The notes: generated by a model from the sequence alone, not told the origin. A stretch of DNA of 64,000 nt from Paenibacillus lacisoli (GCF_030580655.1 NZ_JAUQTB010000007.1:1-64000), one strand, 5' to 3'. Shown: positions 36,513 to 45,764, counted from the first letter of the stretch. A program made the numbers and translations.

Positions 36513-38459
36513 TTAGTTGCTATGAATTGCGCGGCTTGAAATTTCTTCACGAAGCATATCGATGGCCTCGTCCAGCGTTTTGGCACCCAGATCACCTTCG
36601 CCGCGCTTACGGACCGAGACACTTCCGCTGCTCTTCTCGCTTTCACCGACGACGAACATGTACGGTACCTTCTCCAGCTGGGCTTCACGGATTTTGTACC
36701 CGAGCTTCTCGTTGCGCAGGTCGGCATCTACATTAATGCCTGCACGCTGCAGCTTGTCTGTCACTTCACGTGCGTAATCCTCGAAATTGCCGGAAACCGG
36801 AATGACCTTCGCCTGAACCGGAGCCAGCCACAACGGCAGAGATCCAGCAAAGTTCTCGAGCAGGAAAGCTGTGAAGCGTTCCATAGTACCGAGAATACCG
36901 CGGTGGATAACAACTGGCCGGTGCTTCTGGCCATCATCACCGATGTACTCCAGTTCGAAGCGTTCCGGCAGAAGGAAGTCAAGTTGAACGGTGGACAGCG
37001 TCTCTTCCTTGCCCAGTGCAGTCTTGACCTGAACATCCAGTTTAGGACCGTAGAATGCGGCTTCTCCTTCCGCTTCAAAGAACGGCATATCGAGGCTCTC
37101 AACAACCTCGCGCAGCATACGCTGGGACATTTCCCACATCTCATCATTCTCAAAATACTTCTCTGTATCCTTTGGATCCCGGTAGGACAGACGGAAACGG
37201 TAATCATGAATCCCGAAATCCTTATAGGCAATCATAATCAATTCGATGACACGGGCAAACTCTTCCTTAATCTGATCCGGGCGTACGAACAGATGCGCAT
37301 CATTCAGCGTCATCGCACGTACACGATGCAGACCAGTCAGGGCCCCCGACATTTCATAACGGTGCATCATACCGAGCTCTGCAATCCGGATCGGCAGATC
37401 ACGATAGGAACGCATATCACTCTTGTACACCATCATATGGTGAGGACAGTTCATGGGGCGCAGAACGAGCTCTTCGTTGTCCAGCTCCATTTTAGGGAAC
37501 ATATCTTCCTGGTAGTGCTCCCAGTGGCCGGATGTTTTATACAGCTCAACGTTACCCAGTACCGGTGTATAGACGTGCTGATATCCCAGCCGCTCTTCCA
37601 AATCGACAATATACCGCTCCAGTGTACGGCGCAGCTTCGCACCGTTAGGAAGCCAGATTGGCAGGCCCTGGCCGACCAGCTGGGAGAATGTGAACATTTC
37701 CAGCTCTTTGCCGAGCTTGCGGTGGTCACGCTTTTTCGCTTCTTCCAGAAGGTGCAGGTGCTCGTCCAATTGAGCTTTTTTCACAAATGCTGTGCCATAA
37801 ATACGCTGCAGCATCTTGTTCTTGCTGTCTCCGCGCCAGTATGCGCCGGCTACATTCATCAGCTTGAATACTTTGATTTTGCCTGTCGAAGGCACGTGAG
37901 GACCGCGGCACAAGTCGAAGAATTCGCCCTGCTCATAGATCGTAATTACACTATCCTCCGGCAGATCACGGATCAGTTCCAGCTTGTACGGGTCACCCAA
38001 TTCGCCGAAAATGGACAGCGCCTCTTCACGGGACACCTCTTTGCGGGTAATAGGCAGGTTCTCATTGACAATCCGTTCCATTTCCTTCTCAATCTTCAGC
38101 AGATCTTCCGGGTTCAACGAATGCTCCAGATCCATATCGTAGTAGTATCCGTCCTCAATAACCGGGCCTACTCCCAGATGAACCTCTTTGCTGCCAAACA
38201 GACGTTTTACAGCCTGGGCAGTCAAGTGAGCGGCGCTATGGCGGATCACTTCAAGCCCTTCCGGCGAATCCTGGGTTACAATCTCAATGGAGGCACCTTC
38301 CTCCAGTGGTGTAGATAGGTCAACCACAATTCCGTTCAGCTTGCCGGCTACCGCATTCTTGCGCAGGCCGCTGCTGATGGAGGCTGCCACATCCTCAATG
38401 TTGCTTCCGTCCGCATACTCACGGACAGAACCGTCAGGCAATTTGATATTTACTGACAT
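36513..38459 (-). CDS. thrS: Threonyl-tRNA synthetase
   Basis: A class II synthetase of about 648 residues charging tRNA-Thr. Domains in order are TGS (about 1-60), the editing domain with [15 protein letters not shown] and the later YRxCRGPH-like [12 protein letters not shown], and the catalytic core. The core has motif 2 and zinc ligands in [13 protein letters not shown] and motif 3 in [17 protein letters not shown]. The C-terminal anticodon-binding domain starts around [13 protein letters not shown]. The start is uncertain: AAGGGG abuts an ATG at 38471, so GTG at 38465 (6-nt spacing) or ATG at 38459 is more likely. Preceded by a T-box leader. Confidence 0.97.
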   Translation of the reverse strand: MSVNIKLPDGSVREYADGSNIEDVAASISSGLRKNAVAGKLNGIVVDLSTPLEEGASIEIVTQDSPEGLEVIRHSAAHLTAQAVKRLFGSKEVHLGVGPVIEDGYYYDMDLEHSLNPEDLLKIEKEMERIVNENLPITRKEVSREEALSIFGELGDPYKLELIRDLPEDSVITIYEQGEFFDLCRGPHVPSTGKIKVFKLMNVAGAYWRGDSKNKMLQRIYGTAFVKKAQLDEHLHLLEEAKKRDHRKLGKELEMFTFSQLVGQGLPIWLPNGAKLRRTLERYIVDLEERLGYQHVYTPVLGNVELYKTSGHWEHYQEDMFPKMELDNEELVLRPMNCPHHMMVYKSDMRSYRDLPIRIAELGMMHRYEMSGALTGLHRVRAMTLNDAHLFVRPDQIKEEFARVIELIMIAYKDFGIHDYRFRLSYRDPKDTEKYFENDEMWEMSQRMLREVVESLDMPFFEAEGEAAFYGPKLDVQVKTALGKEETLSTVQLDFLLPERFELEYIGDDGQKHRPVVIHRGILGTMERFTAFLLENFAGSLPLWLAPVQAKVIPVSGNFEDYAREVTDKLQRAGINVDADLRNEKLGYKIREAQLEKVPYMFVVGESEKSSGSVSVRKRGEGDLGAKTLDEAIDMLREEISSRAIHSN

Positions 38460-38547
38460 GGTCACGTTCATCCCCTTAATTCTAAATTTGAGCGTTACGC
38501 ATCAATGATGCACAGCGCGCGGTCCGAGATCAGCTCAGCCAGGACAA

Positions 38548-38840
38548 TAAAAAAAGCACTTCTCCCTGGGAAAGGGACAAGTGCTGTACTCGTGGTTCCA
38601 CCCTAGCTTCAGCTGCAGTACATGCTGTACCGCAACTCTCGTTGGCATCCTGTAACGGTGACGAACCGGCAATTCTTACTGACCATCCTTTGTCTTGGGA
38701 CAAAAATGGTGTTCATAATCGCAGCTACAAAGGGGTAATCCAAACACAGGCATCGGAAGGGAATTTCAGCCGCTGTTCCCTCTCTCTGGACCGGCCGCAG
38801 ATCCGGATCATGTCTTTGTCATCGCTTTTAAGTCAAGTTA
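38548..38840 (-). promoter_or_regulatory. T-box riboswitch of thrS
   Basis: The minus strand has the T-box sequence AGGGTGGAACCACG (38591-38604). A terminator hairpin follows (AGCACTTGTCCCT / AGGGAGAAGTGCT, 38555-38585) with seven T. The upstream part contains the long Stem I region with AGAGAG-type distal sequences. A candidate Thr specifier codon (ACC in TTACCCC, near 38735) is tentative. Uncharged tRNA-Thr binding should favour the antiterminator and allow thrS expression. Confidence 0.93.
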
Positions 38841-39782
38841 TCAGTTATTATAATTCCCTACCTCTTCTCCGTCAAGAGATACAAGACATGTCCCGGTCTC
38901 GGAAAACTCATGCCCCCCTGGTTCGCAGAGCCGTACCCGTTCTTCGAAGATATGGCAGATGCTGCGCACCGACTGGGCATCCGGCTCAGCTGAATGCAGC
39001 AGAATCTGTCCGGGTGACAGTGTGATCAGCGTGCTGAGTATCAGATCCTCTACTTCCATCTCCAGTTCAATGCCCGGCATTTCCACCACAACCGTATCCG
39101 GTTCAGGCAGAACAAGCGGCCGAAGAGTGGCATCCAGTACATCAAACCGGTGACCGCCTCTATGTATAACATGAACCAGCGGCATGCGTACTTCCTGAAA
39201 ATAAACAAAATACTTCAGCAGCCCCATAAATTCTTCGTACTGCCGGTCCATCCAGAATTCGTCCACGGCATATTCCACCACTTCCTTTAATTCCTGCTTG
39301 TAGTCCTGCAGACGGAAACGGAGAATCCCCTCCAGATTTAAATAAGGCAGATCCGGCAGATCCTGGGCCAGCCCAGTCGTCAAAAGCTCATGGCGCCGCC
39401 GGAACGGATGCTCTTCCTCCCCCTCTTCCCCCTTAAGCAGCTGCTGACAAATCAGCAGGACACGCTCCCGGTCCTCATCTTCAAGCTCCGGATAATCCAG
39501 GAATATCATACTGCGCAGCATTCTCTCTTCATGAACATCAAGGATAAAATCAGCCAGCGCTCCGGCGGCGGCCAGATAGACCTCTGGGAGCGATTCAAGG
39601 AATTGCGGATGTTTATCGGAGGCCCTGCATACCCATGCGGCCCGATCCTCTGCGTGCTTGAAGGCAAAACGAAAGCCCTTGCTGGATAAGTGCAACCCTT
39701 TTAACCGATCCTTCAAAGCGCGGTACAGCCGGTCTGCCTCTGTCTGAACCTGCACTTGAGCTGATATCATAAACAGTTCCAT
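38841..39782 (-). CDS. ytxC: Sporulation protein YtxC
   Basis: A 313-residue YtxC family protein; the biochemical role is unknown and the family is described as sporulation related in B. subtilis. There the gene lies directly upstream of thrS, exactly as here, which supports the call. No signal peptide or membrane helix is seen; the middle is acidic and helical (KELVEYAVDEFW-type segment), with a VVVEMPGIELEMEVEDLIL strand region near the C-terminus. Start has AAAGGAG 8 nt upstream. Its last codons contain the thrS promoter. Confidence 0.85.
   Translation of the reverse strand: MELFMISAQVQVQTEADRLYRALKDRLKGLHLSSKGFRFAFKHAEDRAAWVCRASDKHPQFLESLPEVYLAAAGALADFILDVHEERMLRSMIFLDYPELEDEDRERVLLICQQLLKGEEGEEEHPFRRRHELLTTGLAQDLPDLPYLNLEGILRFRLQDYKQELKEVVEYAVDEFWMDRQYEEFMGLLKYFVYFQEVRMPLVHVIHRGGHRFDVLDATLRPLVLPEPDTVVVEMPGIELEMEVEDLILSTLITLSPGQILLHSAEPDAQSVRSICHIFEERVRLCEPGGHEFSETGTCLVSLDGEEVGNYNN
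38847..38875 (-). promoter_or_regulatory. Promoter of the thrS T-box leader, inside the 3' end of ytxC
   Basis: TTGACG (38870-38875), a 17-bp spacer and TATAAT (38847-38852) on the minus strand. Both boxes lie within the last 12 codons of ytxC. Confidence 0.82.
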
Positions 39783-39995
39783 GGACTCACTCCTTTCCCT
39801 TCCCTAAGCTAAGTATATGGCGGCCTTAAAAGGGATATACGGAACAGGTTTTTGGAAGAAACCCTAAACTTCCTCATTCATTATGCCGAAATGGTAGTAG
39901 AAGAAAATTCTGTTCCAATGCAAATGGCTTCCATGGTATAGTTTTGGTTAGAGTTTTACAGCATACGACAAGCTGCGTAACGGAGTGATATCAAC

Positions 39996-41090
39996 TTGAA
40001 CCAACAGCAATCCAGAAGGCAGACCGAACCTTCACGCATTATACTTCATTGTCTCTGGTTGTTTATTTTAATCAGTGTAGTGCTTACCTACTCTTTCAAT
40101 GTAATATCATCATCACCTATACATGCGGCCAGTTTCAGCTTATGGTTTCCGCTCGCCTGTCAGGTCAGCTGCGGCCTGTTCACTGAGCTTTTTTCCCGCC
40201 TCCTGTCCGACCGGTTCAGAGGAATATTCATTTTATTCTCGGCAGCAGTGATATCAGCCATCCAGCTCCTGGCGCATCATGATAACAAGACCTTGTTTAT
40301 GATTATTTTATTTCCTATCCTGGTTTCCATTTTTCACTTCAGGTACAGCAATATCTTTTTCGGACTCCTGTTCAGTCTGCTGACGCTGGGATTAGCTAAC
40401 ACGCTCGAAGCAGCAAGATCCGGTATTCAGGTTGAAGACATACTCGTCATTATCCTGATGCAGGCTGGTGTATCCCTGATTCTGCTTGGAGTCGTACAGC
40501 ATTTTCTGGTCGTCAAGCAATCCCTGAACCAGTCTGTTAAACATAATGAATCCCTTCTGATTCAAAATGTCATGATGGAATACTTGAACAAAACGGATCA
40601 GCTTACCGGACTGTACAACCATTTGACCTTTCAGGAATATCTGAACAAGCTCATCGAACAGCAGGGCCAGAATGAATTTCCGATTCATCTGGCTTTGCTG
40701 GATGTCGATAATTTCAAAGGGATCAACGATACTTACGGTCACCGTGCAGGGGATTTGGTGCTTCAGGATGTGTCCATGTGCCTGCAGTCCTTTGTGAAGC
40801 CCAATGATTTTGTCGCCCGTTACGGAGGAGAAGAATTCGCTATTATTTTTGCGGAGCGGTCCATTGGTGATACGCTGGAGACGCTCGACAACATCCGGCA
40901 GAGCATTTCCGACCGACACTACCCTGAGCTTGAGAACAAGGCAATCACGGTCAGTATCGGCATCGAGGAATATGCCGCAGGCATGGGCAAAGAGCCTTTC
41001 TTCTCTGCTGCCGACAAGGCACTGTACACCGCCAAACGAACCGGCAAGAATAAAATTGTAAAATATGCTGAAGCCATCACAGCCTTATAG
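39996..41090 (+). CDS. Membrane diguanylate cyclase (GGDEF)
   Basis: A 364-residue c-di-GMP synthase. Five to six transmembrane helices fill residues 15-180 with short loops. The GGDEF domain then has DVDNFKGINDTYGHRAGD and the active-site signature RYGGEEF (about residue 275), so it should be catalytically active. A product-inhibition RxxD motif is not obvious just before the signature. The start is a TTG at 39996 with CGGAGTG about 8 nt upstream. Ends in a strong terminator. Confidence 0.92.
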   Translation: MNQQQSRRQTEPSRIILHCLWLFILISVVLTYSFNVISSSPIHAASFSLWFPLACQVSCGLFTELFSRLLSDRFRGIFILFSAAVISAIQLLAHHDNKTLFMIILFPILVSIFHFRYSNIFFGLLFSLLTLGLANTLEAARSGIQVEDILVIILMQAGVSLILLGVVQHFLVVKQSLNQSVKHNESLLIQNVMMEYLNKTDQLTGLYNHLTFQEYLNKLIEQQGQNEFPIHLALLDVDNFKGINDTYGHRAGDLVLQDVSMCLQSFVKPNDFVARYGGEEFAIIFAERSIGDTLETLDNIRQSISDRHYPELENKAITVSIGIEEYAAGMGKEPFFSAADKALYTAKRTGKNKIVKYAEAITAL

Positions 41091-41093
41091 TCC

Positions 41094-41114
41094 GCCCGGG
41101 AGCGGGCTTTTTTT
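41094..41114 (+). terminator. Terminator of the diguanylate cyclase gene
   Basis: GCCCG / CGGGC stem directly followed by seven T on the plus strand, just past the stop codon. Confidence 0.85.
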
Positions 41115-41220
41115 GTTCTTCATTTTTGGGACTGGTTTTTTGGGTTGGTTTGATGTAGCCATGAACAATATGTTAGGGTATATATACATAGTAATGATTA
41201 CTAAAGACTGGGGGGATTGG

Positions 41221-41598
41221 ATGAACCGCAAACGTTTGCCTGCGATGCTGCGCGTCTTGATCTTGGCCGTGCTGTGTCTGACACAGATGTTCTCTTGTCC
41301 AATCCTGATTCAGGAGGATCCGACAGCCGTTATTGTGGCCGAATCTTCCTCCGCCACCTCCGAAGTGAATGTGCTTCGCCTCGAAGCCCAGAACAAACCG
41401 GTTATCCGCTCCAATTCCACTGCTATGCAGAAGCTGACATTGACCTTACGGTCACTTCCGCTGATCTTCCTGCTGATTCCGCTTATCCCCTTGCTGCGCT
41501 TTCCTGCGCCGCGTCTGCATTTCCATCCCGTTATCCGTCTGCTTAAACGGCGGTTATTTCTTGAACCCATTAAATACACCTCTCGTTTTGTGGCTTAA
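41221..41598 (+). CDS. Small membrane protein of unknown function
   Basis: A 125-residue protein not recognised as any family. It begins with a signal- or anchor-like helix (MLRVLILAVLCLTQMFSC) and has a polar middle of about 55 residues. A second very hydrophobic Leu/Ile/Pro-rich helix (SLPLIFLLIPLIPLLRF) precedes a basic tail. ATG at 41221 follows GGGGGG by 5 nt. It lies 73 bp upstream of khtT on the same strand, with no terminator seen between, so co-transcription with khtTU is possible. Position recalls khtS of B. subtilis, but I see no sequence link. Confidence 0.6.
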   Translation: MNRKRLPAMLRVLILAVLCLTQMFSCPILIQEDPTAVIVAESSSATSEVNVLRLEAQNKPVIRSNSTAMQKLTLTLRSLPLIFLLIPLIPLLRFPAPRLHFHPVIRLLKRRLFLEPIKYTSRFVA

Positions 41599-41671
41599 AC
41601 CTCCCATCAGGTTCCGTTTATGACGAAGCCTTGTTTCGTTGTCAATCACAACAATTGGGAGGAATTCACAA

Positions 41672-42166
41672 ATGAATATTCGCGAATCCATTTTGCCAGG
41701 CGTCGGCATGAAGTATCAGCTGGACGCAGCCAGCGGCGACCGTCTGGTCGTTGTCATCCACGATGATGGTCGAAGAGAAATGTACCATTTTGAATACGAG
41801 GATCTGGATCAGAGCATCTCGATGATTACCCTCGAAGACCAGGAAGCCCGTCAAATTGCAGCCTTGATCGGCGGCATGACCTACAAGCCGAAACAGCTGG
41901 AGAATGTCGAAATGGCTTTTGACGATCTGATTCTGGAATGGTATACCGTAGAGCCGCATTATTACTGTGCCGGTAAATCTATAGGTGAATTGGATGTCCG
42001 TCAGAACTCCGGTGTCACCATCATTGCGGTCACAGAACGCAAAAATCAAAAGCATATTAATCCCGGACCCGAGGTCATCTTATCCGCAGATGCTACTGTT
42101 GTGGCAATCGGTGAACGTGATCAGCAGAAGCGGTTCAAGCAGATCCTGATGAACGGAGGCGGGTAA
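41672..42166 (+). CDS. khtT: KhtT regulatory subunit of K+/H+ antiporter
   Basis: A 164-residue soluble subunit matching KhtT (about 165 residues in B. subtilis). The N-terminal domain (MNIRESILPGVGMKYQLD) is followed by a C-terminal RCK_C/TrkA-C domain (AGKSIGELDVRQNSGVTIIA, ATVVAIGERDQ). KhtT gates the KhtU antiporter, in B. subtilis in response to pH and c-di-AMP. ATG at 41672 has GGGAGG 9 nt upstream. It lies 4 bp before khtU, so the pair is one operon. Confidence 0.93.
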   Translation: MNIRESILPGVGMKYQLDAASGDRLVVVIHDDGRREMYHFEYEDLDQSISMITLEDQEARQIAALIGGMTYKPKQLENVEMAFDDLILEWYTVEPHYYCAGKSIGELDVRQNSGVTIIAVTERKNQKHINPGPEVILSADATVVAIGERDQQKRFKQILMNGGG

Positions 42167-42170
42167 GCCT

Positions 42171-43403
42171 ATGGATCATCTGGTATTTGAAGTTGGACTC
42201 GCGATCGTTTTGATCGCGGCGGCGGGGCTGATCTCTGCCAAACTGCGTTTCTCCGTCATCCCTTTTTATATCCTGATCGGGATGGCGGTCGGGCCGCACG
42301 CTATGGAGCTATGGCATTTTGATTTCCGCTTTATTGAAAGTGCACCCTTTATTGACTTCATGGGCAGAATCGGTGTCCTGTTCCTGCTGTTCTATCTGGG
42401 ACTTGAATTCTCCGTAGGACGTCTGATTAAATCCGGCCGCTCCATCGTCGTCGGCGGGTCCATCTATATCGGCATTAATTTCACACTTGGTCTGGCACTA
42501 GGTTTCCTCAGCGGCTTTGCCGTTGCTGAGACCCTAGTCATTGCCGGCATTACCACGATTTCATCCAGCGCTATTGTTGCCAAAGTTCTGGTTGATCTGA
42601 AGCGAACCGCCAATCCTGAGACGGAAATGATTCTTGGCATCATTATGTTTGAGGACGTCTTCCTGGCCGTCTATATTTCCATCCTTTCCGGTCTGGTGCT
42701 GAGCGATTCCTCATCCATCGGCGGCGTATTGATGTCAGCAGGGATCGCTCTGGGCTTCATGCTGATGGTCATCATTGTCGGCCGTAAAGCAGTGCCGCTG
42801 CTCAACCGGATACTGCGCATCCGCTCTAATGAGCTGTTCGCTCTGGTCATCTTCGGCTCCTTATTCCTGGTGGCCGGCTTCTCGGAGACCATTCATGTCG
42901 CTGAAGCGATCGGTGCCCTTCTCGTCGGCCTCGTGCTTGCAGAGACCGAGCATGCCAAACGGATCGAGCATCTCATTATGCCGTTCCGTGACTTCTTCGG
43001 GGCTGTGTTTTTCTTCAGCTTCGGTTTATCGATCGACCCGCTTGCACTGGGCGGCAGCGCGGTCTGGCTCGCCATTGCTGCAGTCATTGTAACGCTTATC
43101 GGAAATTTCAGTGCCGGAATGCTGGCAGGCAAGACATCCAAGCTGTCCCCCAAAGCTTCAGCCAATATCGGTCTGACTATCGTATCCCGCGGTGAGTTCT
43201 CCATTATCATGGCAAACCTCGGCAAGGATGGCGGACTGGAAGAAATATTACAGCCATTTGCCGCCCTTTATGTCCTGGTCTTAGCTATTCTGGGGCCGCT
43301 GCTGACCAAACAGTCGAAACCGATCTTCAATATGCTTAATAAAATTTTTAAATTCAAAGATCCTAGGCTGCGATCCCAGGAAAGGACATCACCTGAACAT
43401 TAA
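42171..43403 (+). CDS. khtU: KhtU K+/H+ antiporter (CPA2 family)
   Basis: A 410-residue membrane antiporter of the CPA2 family with about 12 hydrophobic segments. Family motifs seen are FRFIESAPFIDFMGRIGVLF, LLFYLGLEFSVGRL, TTISSSAIVAKVLVDLKR and the unwound-helix region AEAIGALLVGLVLAETEHA. It exports K+ (and related cations) in exchange for protons under control of KhtT. Length matches KhtU without a fused TrkA-N domain. Downstream lie the leader ORF and YitT-family gene, possibly in the same transcript. Confidence 0.93.
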   Translation: MDHLVFEVGLAIVLIAAAGLISAKLRFSVIPFYILIGMAVGPHAMELWHFDFRFIESAPFIDFMGRIGVLFLLFYLGLEFSVGRLIKSGRSIVVGGSIYIGINFTLGLALGFLSGFAVAETLVIAGITTISSSAIVAKVLVDLKRTANPETEMILGIIMFEDVFLAVYISILSGLVLSDSSSIGGVLMSAGIALGFMLMVIIVGRKAVPLLNRILRIRSNELFALVIFGSLFLVAGFSETIHVAEAIGALLVGLVLAETEHAKRIEHLIMPFRDFFGAVFFFSFGLSIDPLALGGSAVWLAIAAVIVTLIGNFSAGMLAGKTSKLSPKASANIGLTIVSRGEFSIIMANLGKDGGLEEILQPFAALYVLVLAILGPLLTKQSKPIFNMLNKIFKFKDPRLRSQERTSPEH

Positions 43404-43440
43404 CATGAATGTCATCACGCTTTGTGAAGGAGGTACGGCC

Positions 43441-43476
43441 ATGCAGTTGCTCTTGGAACAGGCTGAACATTTATGA
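43441..43476 (+). CDS. 11-codon leader ORF coupled to the YitT-family gene
   Basis: GAAGGAGG, one of the best ribosome binding sites in the region, lies 6 nt before ATG at 43441. That ATG opens an 11-residue frame, MQLLLEQAEHL. Its TGA stop overlaps the ATG of the following gene (ATGA). The main gene has no site of its own, so ribosomes probably load here and re-start. A one-base indel altering a longer N-terminus is the alternative. Confidence 0.5.
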   Translation: MQLLLEQAEHL

Positions 43477-44309
43477 AAATATTGGAACATTTGCAGGTTG
43501 TCCGCAAAAAAATCATTCTCGCTGTAACCGGCGGCCTGCTGGCTTCTGCAGGACTGGAGCTTTTCCTGCATCCCCATCAGATGATCGCAGGCGGGGTCAC
43601 TGGCCTGTCCGGTTTAATCTCACACCACACCGAGGCTCAATTCGGGGTTGTCCTGCTGATGCTCAACCTGCCTCTGCTTCTCTGGTATTTCCGTTATTCC
43701 AGACACCTGCTTCTCTATGTCCTGCCTGGAATGCTCGCTTTTTCGGGAATGGCCCTGCTGCTCTCCCCGGTACCTGCTCTAAGCGGGCATCCCTTGGCAT
43801 CCGCCTTGGCCGGCGGAGCGCTGCTTGGCTGGGGCGCAGGACTGATGGCACGCTGCGGCGGGCTGCTGGACAGTCTGAGCGGAGGGCTGTTCCGCTTCTC
43901 GATCAGCAGGAGACTGCTTCGCACCGATCAGGGCCGATCTGATTCCCCCTGGCTGATCGCGGCTTATCTGCTCCCGCTTACGCTCACGGGATGGCTGACA
44001 GGGTGGAGCCAATCTCTCTATTCGGCGATCGGCTGCCTGGCTGCATATGAAGCAGCTTCCATTGTGTTTAACGGATGGACCCGGCCGGTCTGTGTAATTA
44101 CCCATCATGCCGAACAGGTGGCTGCGGCTGTTCACCAGCGTCTGCGCTCCGAGCCGTCGGAGAAGAAAGCACACGAATCACAGCCAGATAAGCAGCTCCT
44201 GCTCTATCAGATTCATGTCTGGGAGCTGTCTAGATTTAAATCTATTGTGCAAAACATGGATCCGCTCGCCGAGTGGGTTGAAGTGGAACACATGCCCGAA
44301 CGATATTAG
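43473..44309 (+). CDS. YitT family membrane protein with DUF2179 domain
   Basis: A 278-residue member of the YitT/DUF161 family: five to six membrane helices (ILAVTGGLLASAGLELFL, MIAGGVTGLSGLI and others) and a C-terminal cytoplasmic domain resembling DUF2179 (RPVCVITHHAEQVAAAVHQR ... DPLAEWVEVEHMP). Function of the family is unknown. The start at 43473 lacks its own ribosome binding site and overlaps the stop of an 11-codon ORF. Ends in a perfect-palindrome terminator. Confidence 0.83.
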   Translation: MKILEHLQVVRKKIILAVTGGLLASAGLELFLHPHQMIAGGVTGLSGLISHHTEAQFGVVLLMLNLPLLLWYFRYSRHLLLYVLPGMLAFSGMALLLSPVPALSGHPLASALAGGALLGWGAGLMARCGGLLDSLSGGLFRFSISRRLLRTDQGRSDSPWLIAAYLLPLTLTGWLTGWSQSLYSAIGCLAAYEAASIVFNGWTRPVCVITHHAEQVAAAVHQRLRSEPSEKKAHESQPDKQLLLYQIHVWELSRFKSIVQNMDPLAEWVEVEHMPERY

Positions 44310-44347
44310 AAAGAGCCCTTTCTCTTGATCAAGAGAAAGGGCTCTTT
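44310..44347. terminator. Bidirectional terminator, perfect 38-bp palindrome
   Basis: AAAGAGCCCTTTCTCTTGA followed at once by its exact complement; serves the YitT gene and the convergent mqnC. A-runs on one side and T-runs on the other. Confidence 0.88.
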
Positions 44348-44363
44348 TGCATCCAAAAAACGA

Positions 44364-45497
44364 TTAGTTCTGCATGATAAAATCACGTTCCACGTTATTA
44401 CTCTCGTCAAATACGCGCAAGATATCGTATTTGGTATTACGCTGTGCAGGCACATTGCCCGTCTCTCGGATCAGCTCCAAAATCGATTCAATGTTTACCT
44501 TATGAGTCGCACCTGCTGCGGATACCACGTTCTCTTCAATCATGGTACTGCCGAAATCGTCACAGCCGTAATAAAGCGACTTTTTGCCCACTTCAGGACC
44601 CATCGTCACCCAGGAGGATTGGATGTGTTTGATGTTATCGAGCACCAGTCGGCTGATCGCCACCGTTTTCAGATATTCTTCCGGCGTCTGACGTTCCTTC
44701 TTCAGATTCGTGTTATCCGGCTGGAAGGTCCATGGGATGAACGCAAGGAAGCCTTCGGAATCATATTGGTTTTGGATGCATTCATCCTGAGCATCCCGTA
44801 CACGGATCAGGTGAAGCGCACGCTCCTCCATCGATTCACCAAAGCCGATAACCATCGTTGCTGTCGTATTCATGCCTACTTTGTGAGCGGTCTGCATGAC
44901 GTCCATCCAGTCACGCCAGGAGCCTTTCAAACGGCTGATTTTGCGGCGTGTCCGGTCATCCAGAATTTCACCGCCACCGCCAGGCAGAGAATCCAGGCCA
45001 GCTTCATGGATCGCACGAATGGTATCTTCCAGCGTCAAACCTGAAATGTCCTTCATCTTCTGGATCTCGGCCGGAGAGAAGGAGTGCATGGTGATATTCG
45101 GGAAACGTTCCTTGATCGCCTTGAGCAGATCAATATAATAGCTGAACGGCAGTTCCGGGTTGACCCCGCCCTGCATCAAAATTTCGGTACCGCCCACATC
45201 TTCGGTTTCCTTGATCTTCTGAAAGATGACCTCATCCGGCAGTACGTACCCCTCATCGGATCCGGGTCTGCGGTAAAAAGCGCAGAAACGGCAAAAAACG
45301 TCACAGACATTCGTGTAGTTAATGTTTCGTCCAATCACGAATGTTTTGACTTTCTCCGGATGCATGCGGTTCATGATTACATTGGCCGCGTCCCCAATTT
45401 TCTCTACTTCATTTGATTCAAACAGCACAATTGTATCTTCCAGATTGAGTCGCTCACCCCGCAGGGCTTTATCGAGAACCTGATCTACAGTACTCAT
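44364..45497 (-). CDS. mqnC: Cyclic dehypoxanthinyl futalosine synthase
   Basis: A 377-residue radical SAM enzyme of the futalosine menaquinone pathway, cyclising dehypoxanthinyl futalosine. The 4Fe-4S cluster motif is CDVFCRFCAF (Cx3Cx2C) after NINYTNV. Other features are GGTEILMQGGVNPELP, SLPGGGGEILDD and the C-terminal GCDDFGSTMIEENVVSAAG shared with MqnE/CofH relatives. ATG has AAAGGAGG 9 nt upstream. Its presence suggests menaquinone is made by the futalosine route; other mqn genes are not in the window. Confidence 0.95.
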   Translation of the reverse strand: MSTVDQVLDKALRGERLNLEDTIVLFESNEVEKIGDAANVIMNRMHPEKVKTFVIGRNINYTNVCDVFCRFCAFYRRPGSDEGYVLPDEVIFQKIKETEDVGGTEILMQGGVNPELPFSYYIDLLKAIKERFPNITMHSFSPAEIQKMKDISGLTLEDTIRAIHEAGLDSLPGGGGEILDDRTRRKISRLKGSWRDWMDVMQTAHKVGMNTTATMVIGFGESMEERALHLIRVRDAQDECIQNQYDSEGFLAFIPWTFQPDNTNLKKERQTPEEYLKTVAISRLVLDNIKHIQSSWVTMGPEVGKKSLYYGCDDFGSTMIEENVVSAAGATHKVNIESILELIRETGNVPAQRNTKYDILRVFDESNNVERDFIMQN

Positions 45498-45584
45498 TAT
45501 GTGCGGCCTCCTTTACTTATAAAAATATATGAAATTTTAGATATATAAAGAACAATATACTATCATCCTAACACAGCTGGCATG

Positions 45585-45617
45585 TGAAAAACAGCACCTA
45601 AACAAAACGGTGCTGTT
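45585..45617 (-). terminator. Terminator downstream of metC
   Basis: Stem AACAGCACC / GGTGCTGTT with a 10-nt loop and TTTTT on the minus strand, between metC and mqnC, 150 bp beyond the metC stop. Confidence 0.78.
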
Positions 45618-45639
45618 TGTGTCACAATTTGGTATGGCT

Positions 45640-45733
45640 GCACTTTACACCGGTCCTGACAGCACCTTCCAGCCCTAAGCACACAGAACTGTACAGTTTC
45701 TTAGGTCCCTACGCTCCATGGGCAGGAAAGTGC
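45640..45733. other. Unassigned potential RNA secondary structure after metC
   Basis: Nested complementary segments are visible: GCACTTT (45640) with AAAGTGC (45727), CCTAAG (45674) with CTTAGG (45700), and the palindrome AACTGTACAGTT (45687-45698) between them. It lies in the metC 3' untranslated region before the terminator. No known RNA family is recognised. Confidence 0.35.
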
Positions 45734-45764
45734 AACCGAATAGTGTTAAATGCATATCTCTTCC

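Noticed and set aside
36903..38318. A 471-codon open frame opposite thrS
   Set aside because: It is the antisense shadow of a highly conserved synthetase gene, with no ribosome binding site and a composition typical of reverse-strand reading.
44310..44347. The perfect 38-bp palindrome as an operator or mobile-element end
   Set aside because: It sits exactly between two convergent stop codons and ends in A- and T-runs, so a bidirectional terminator explains it fully.
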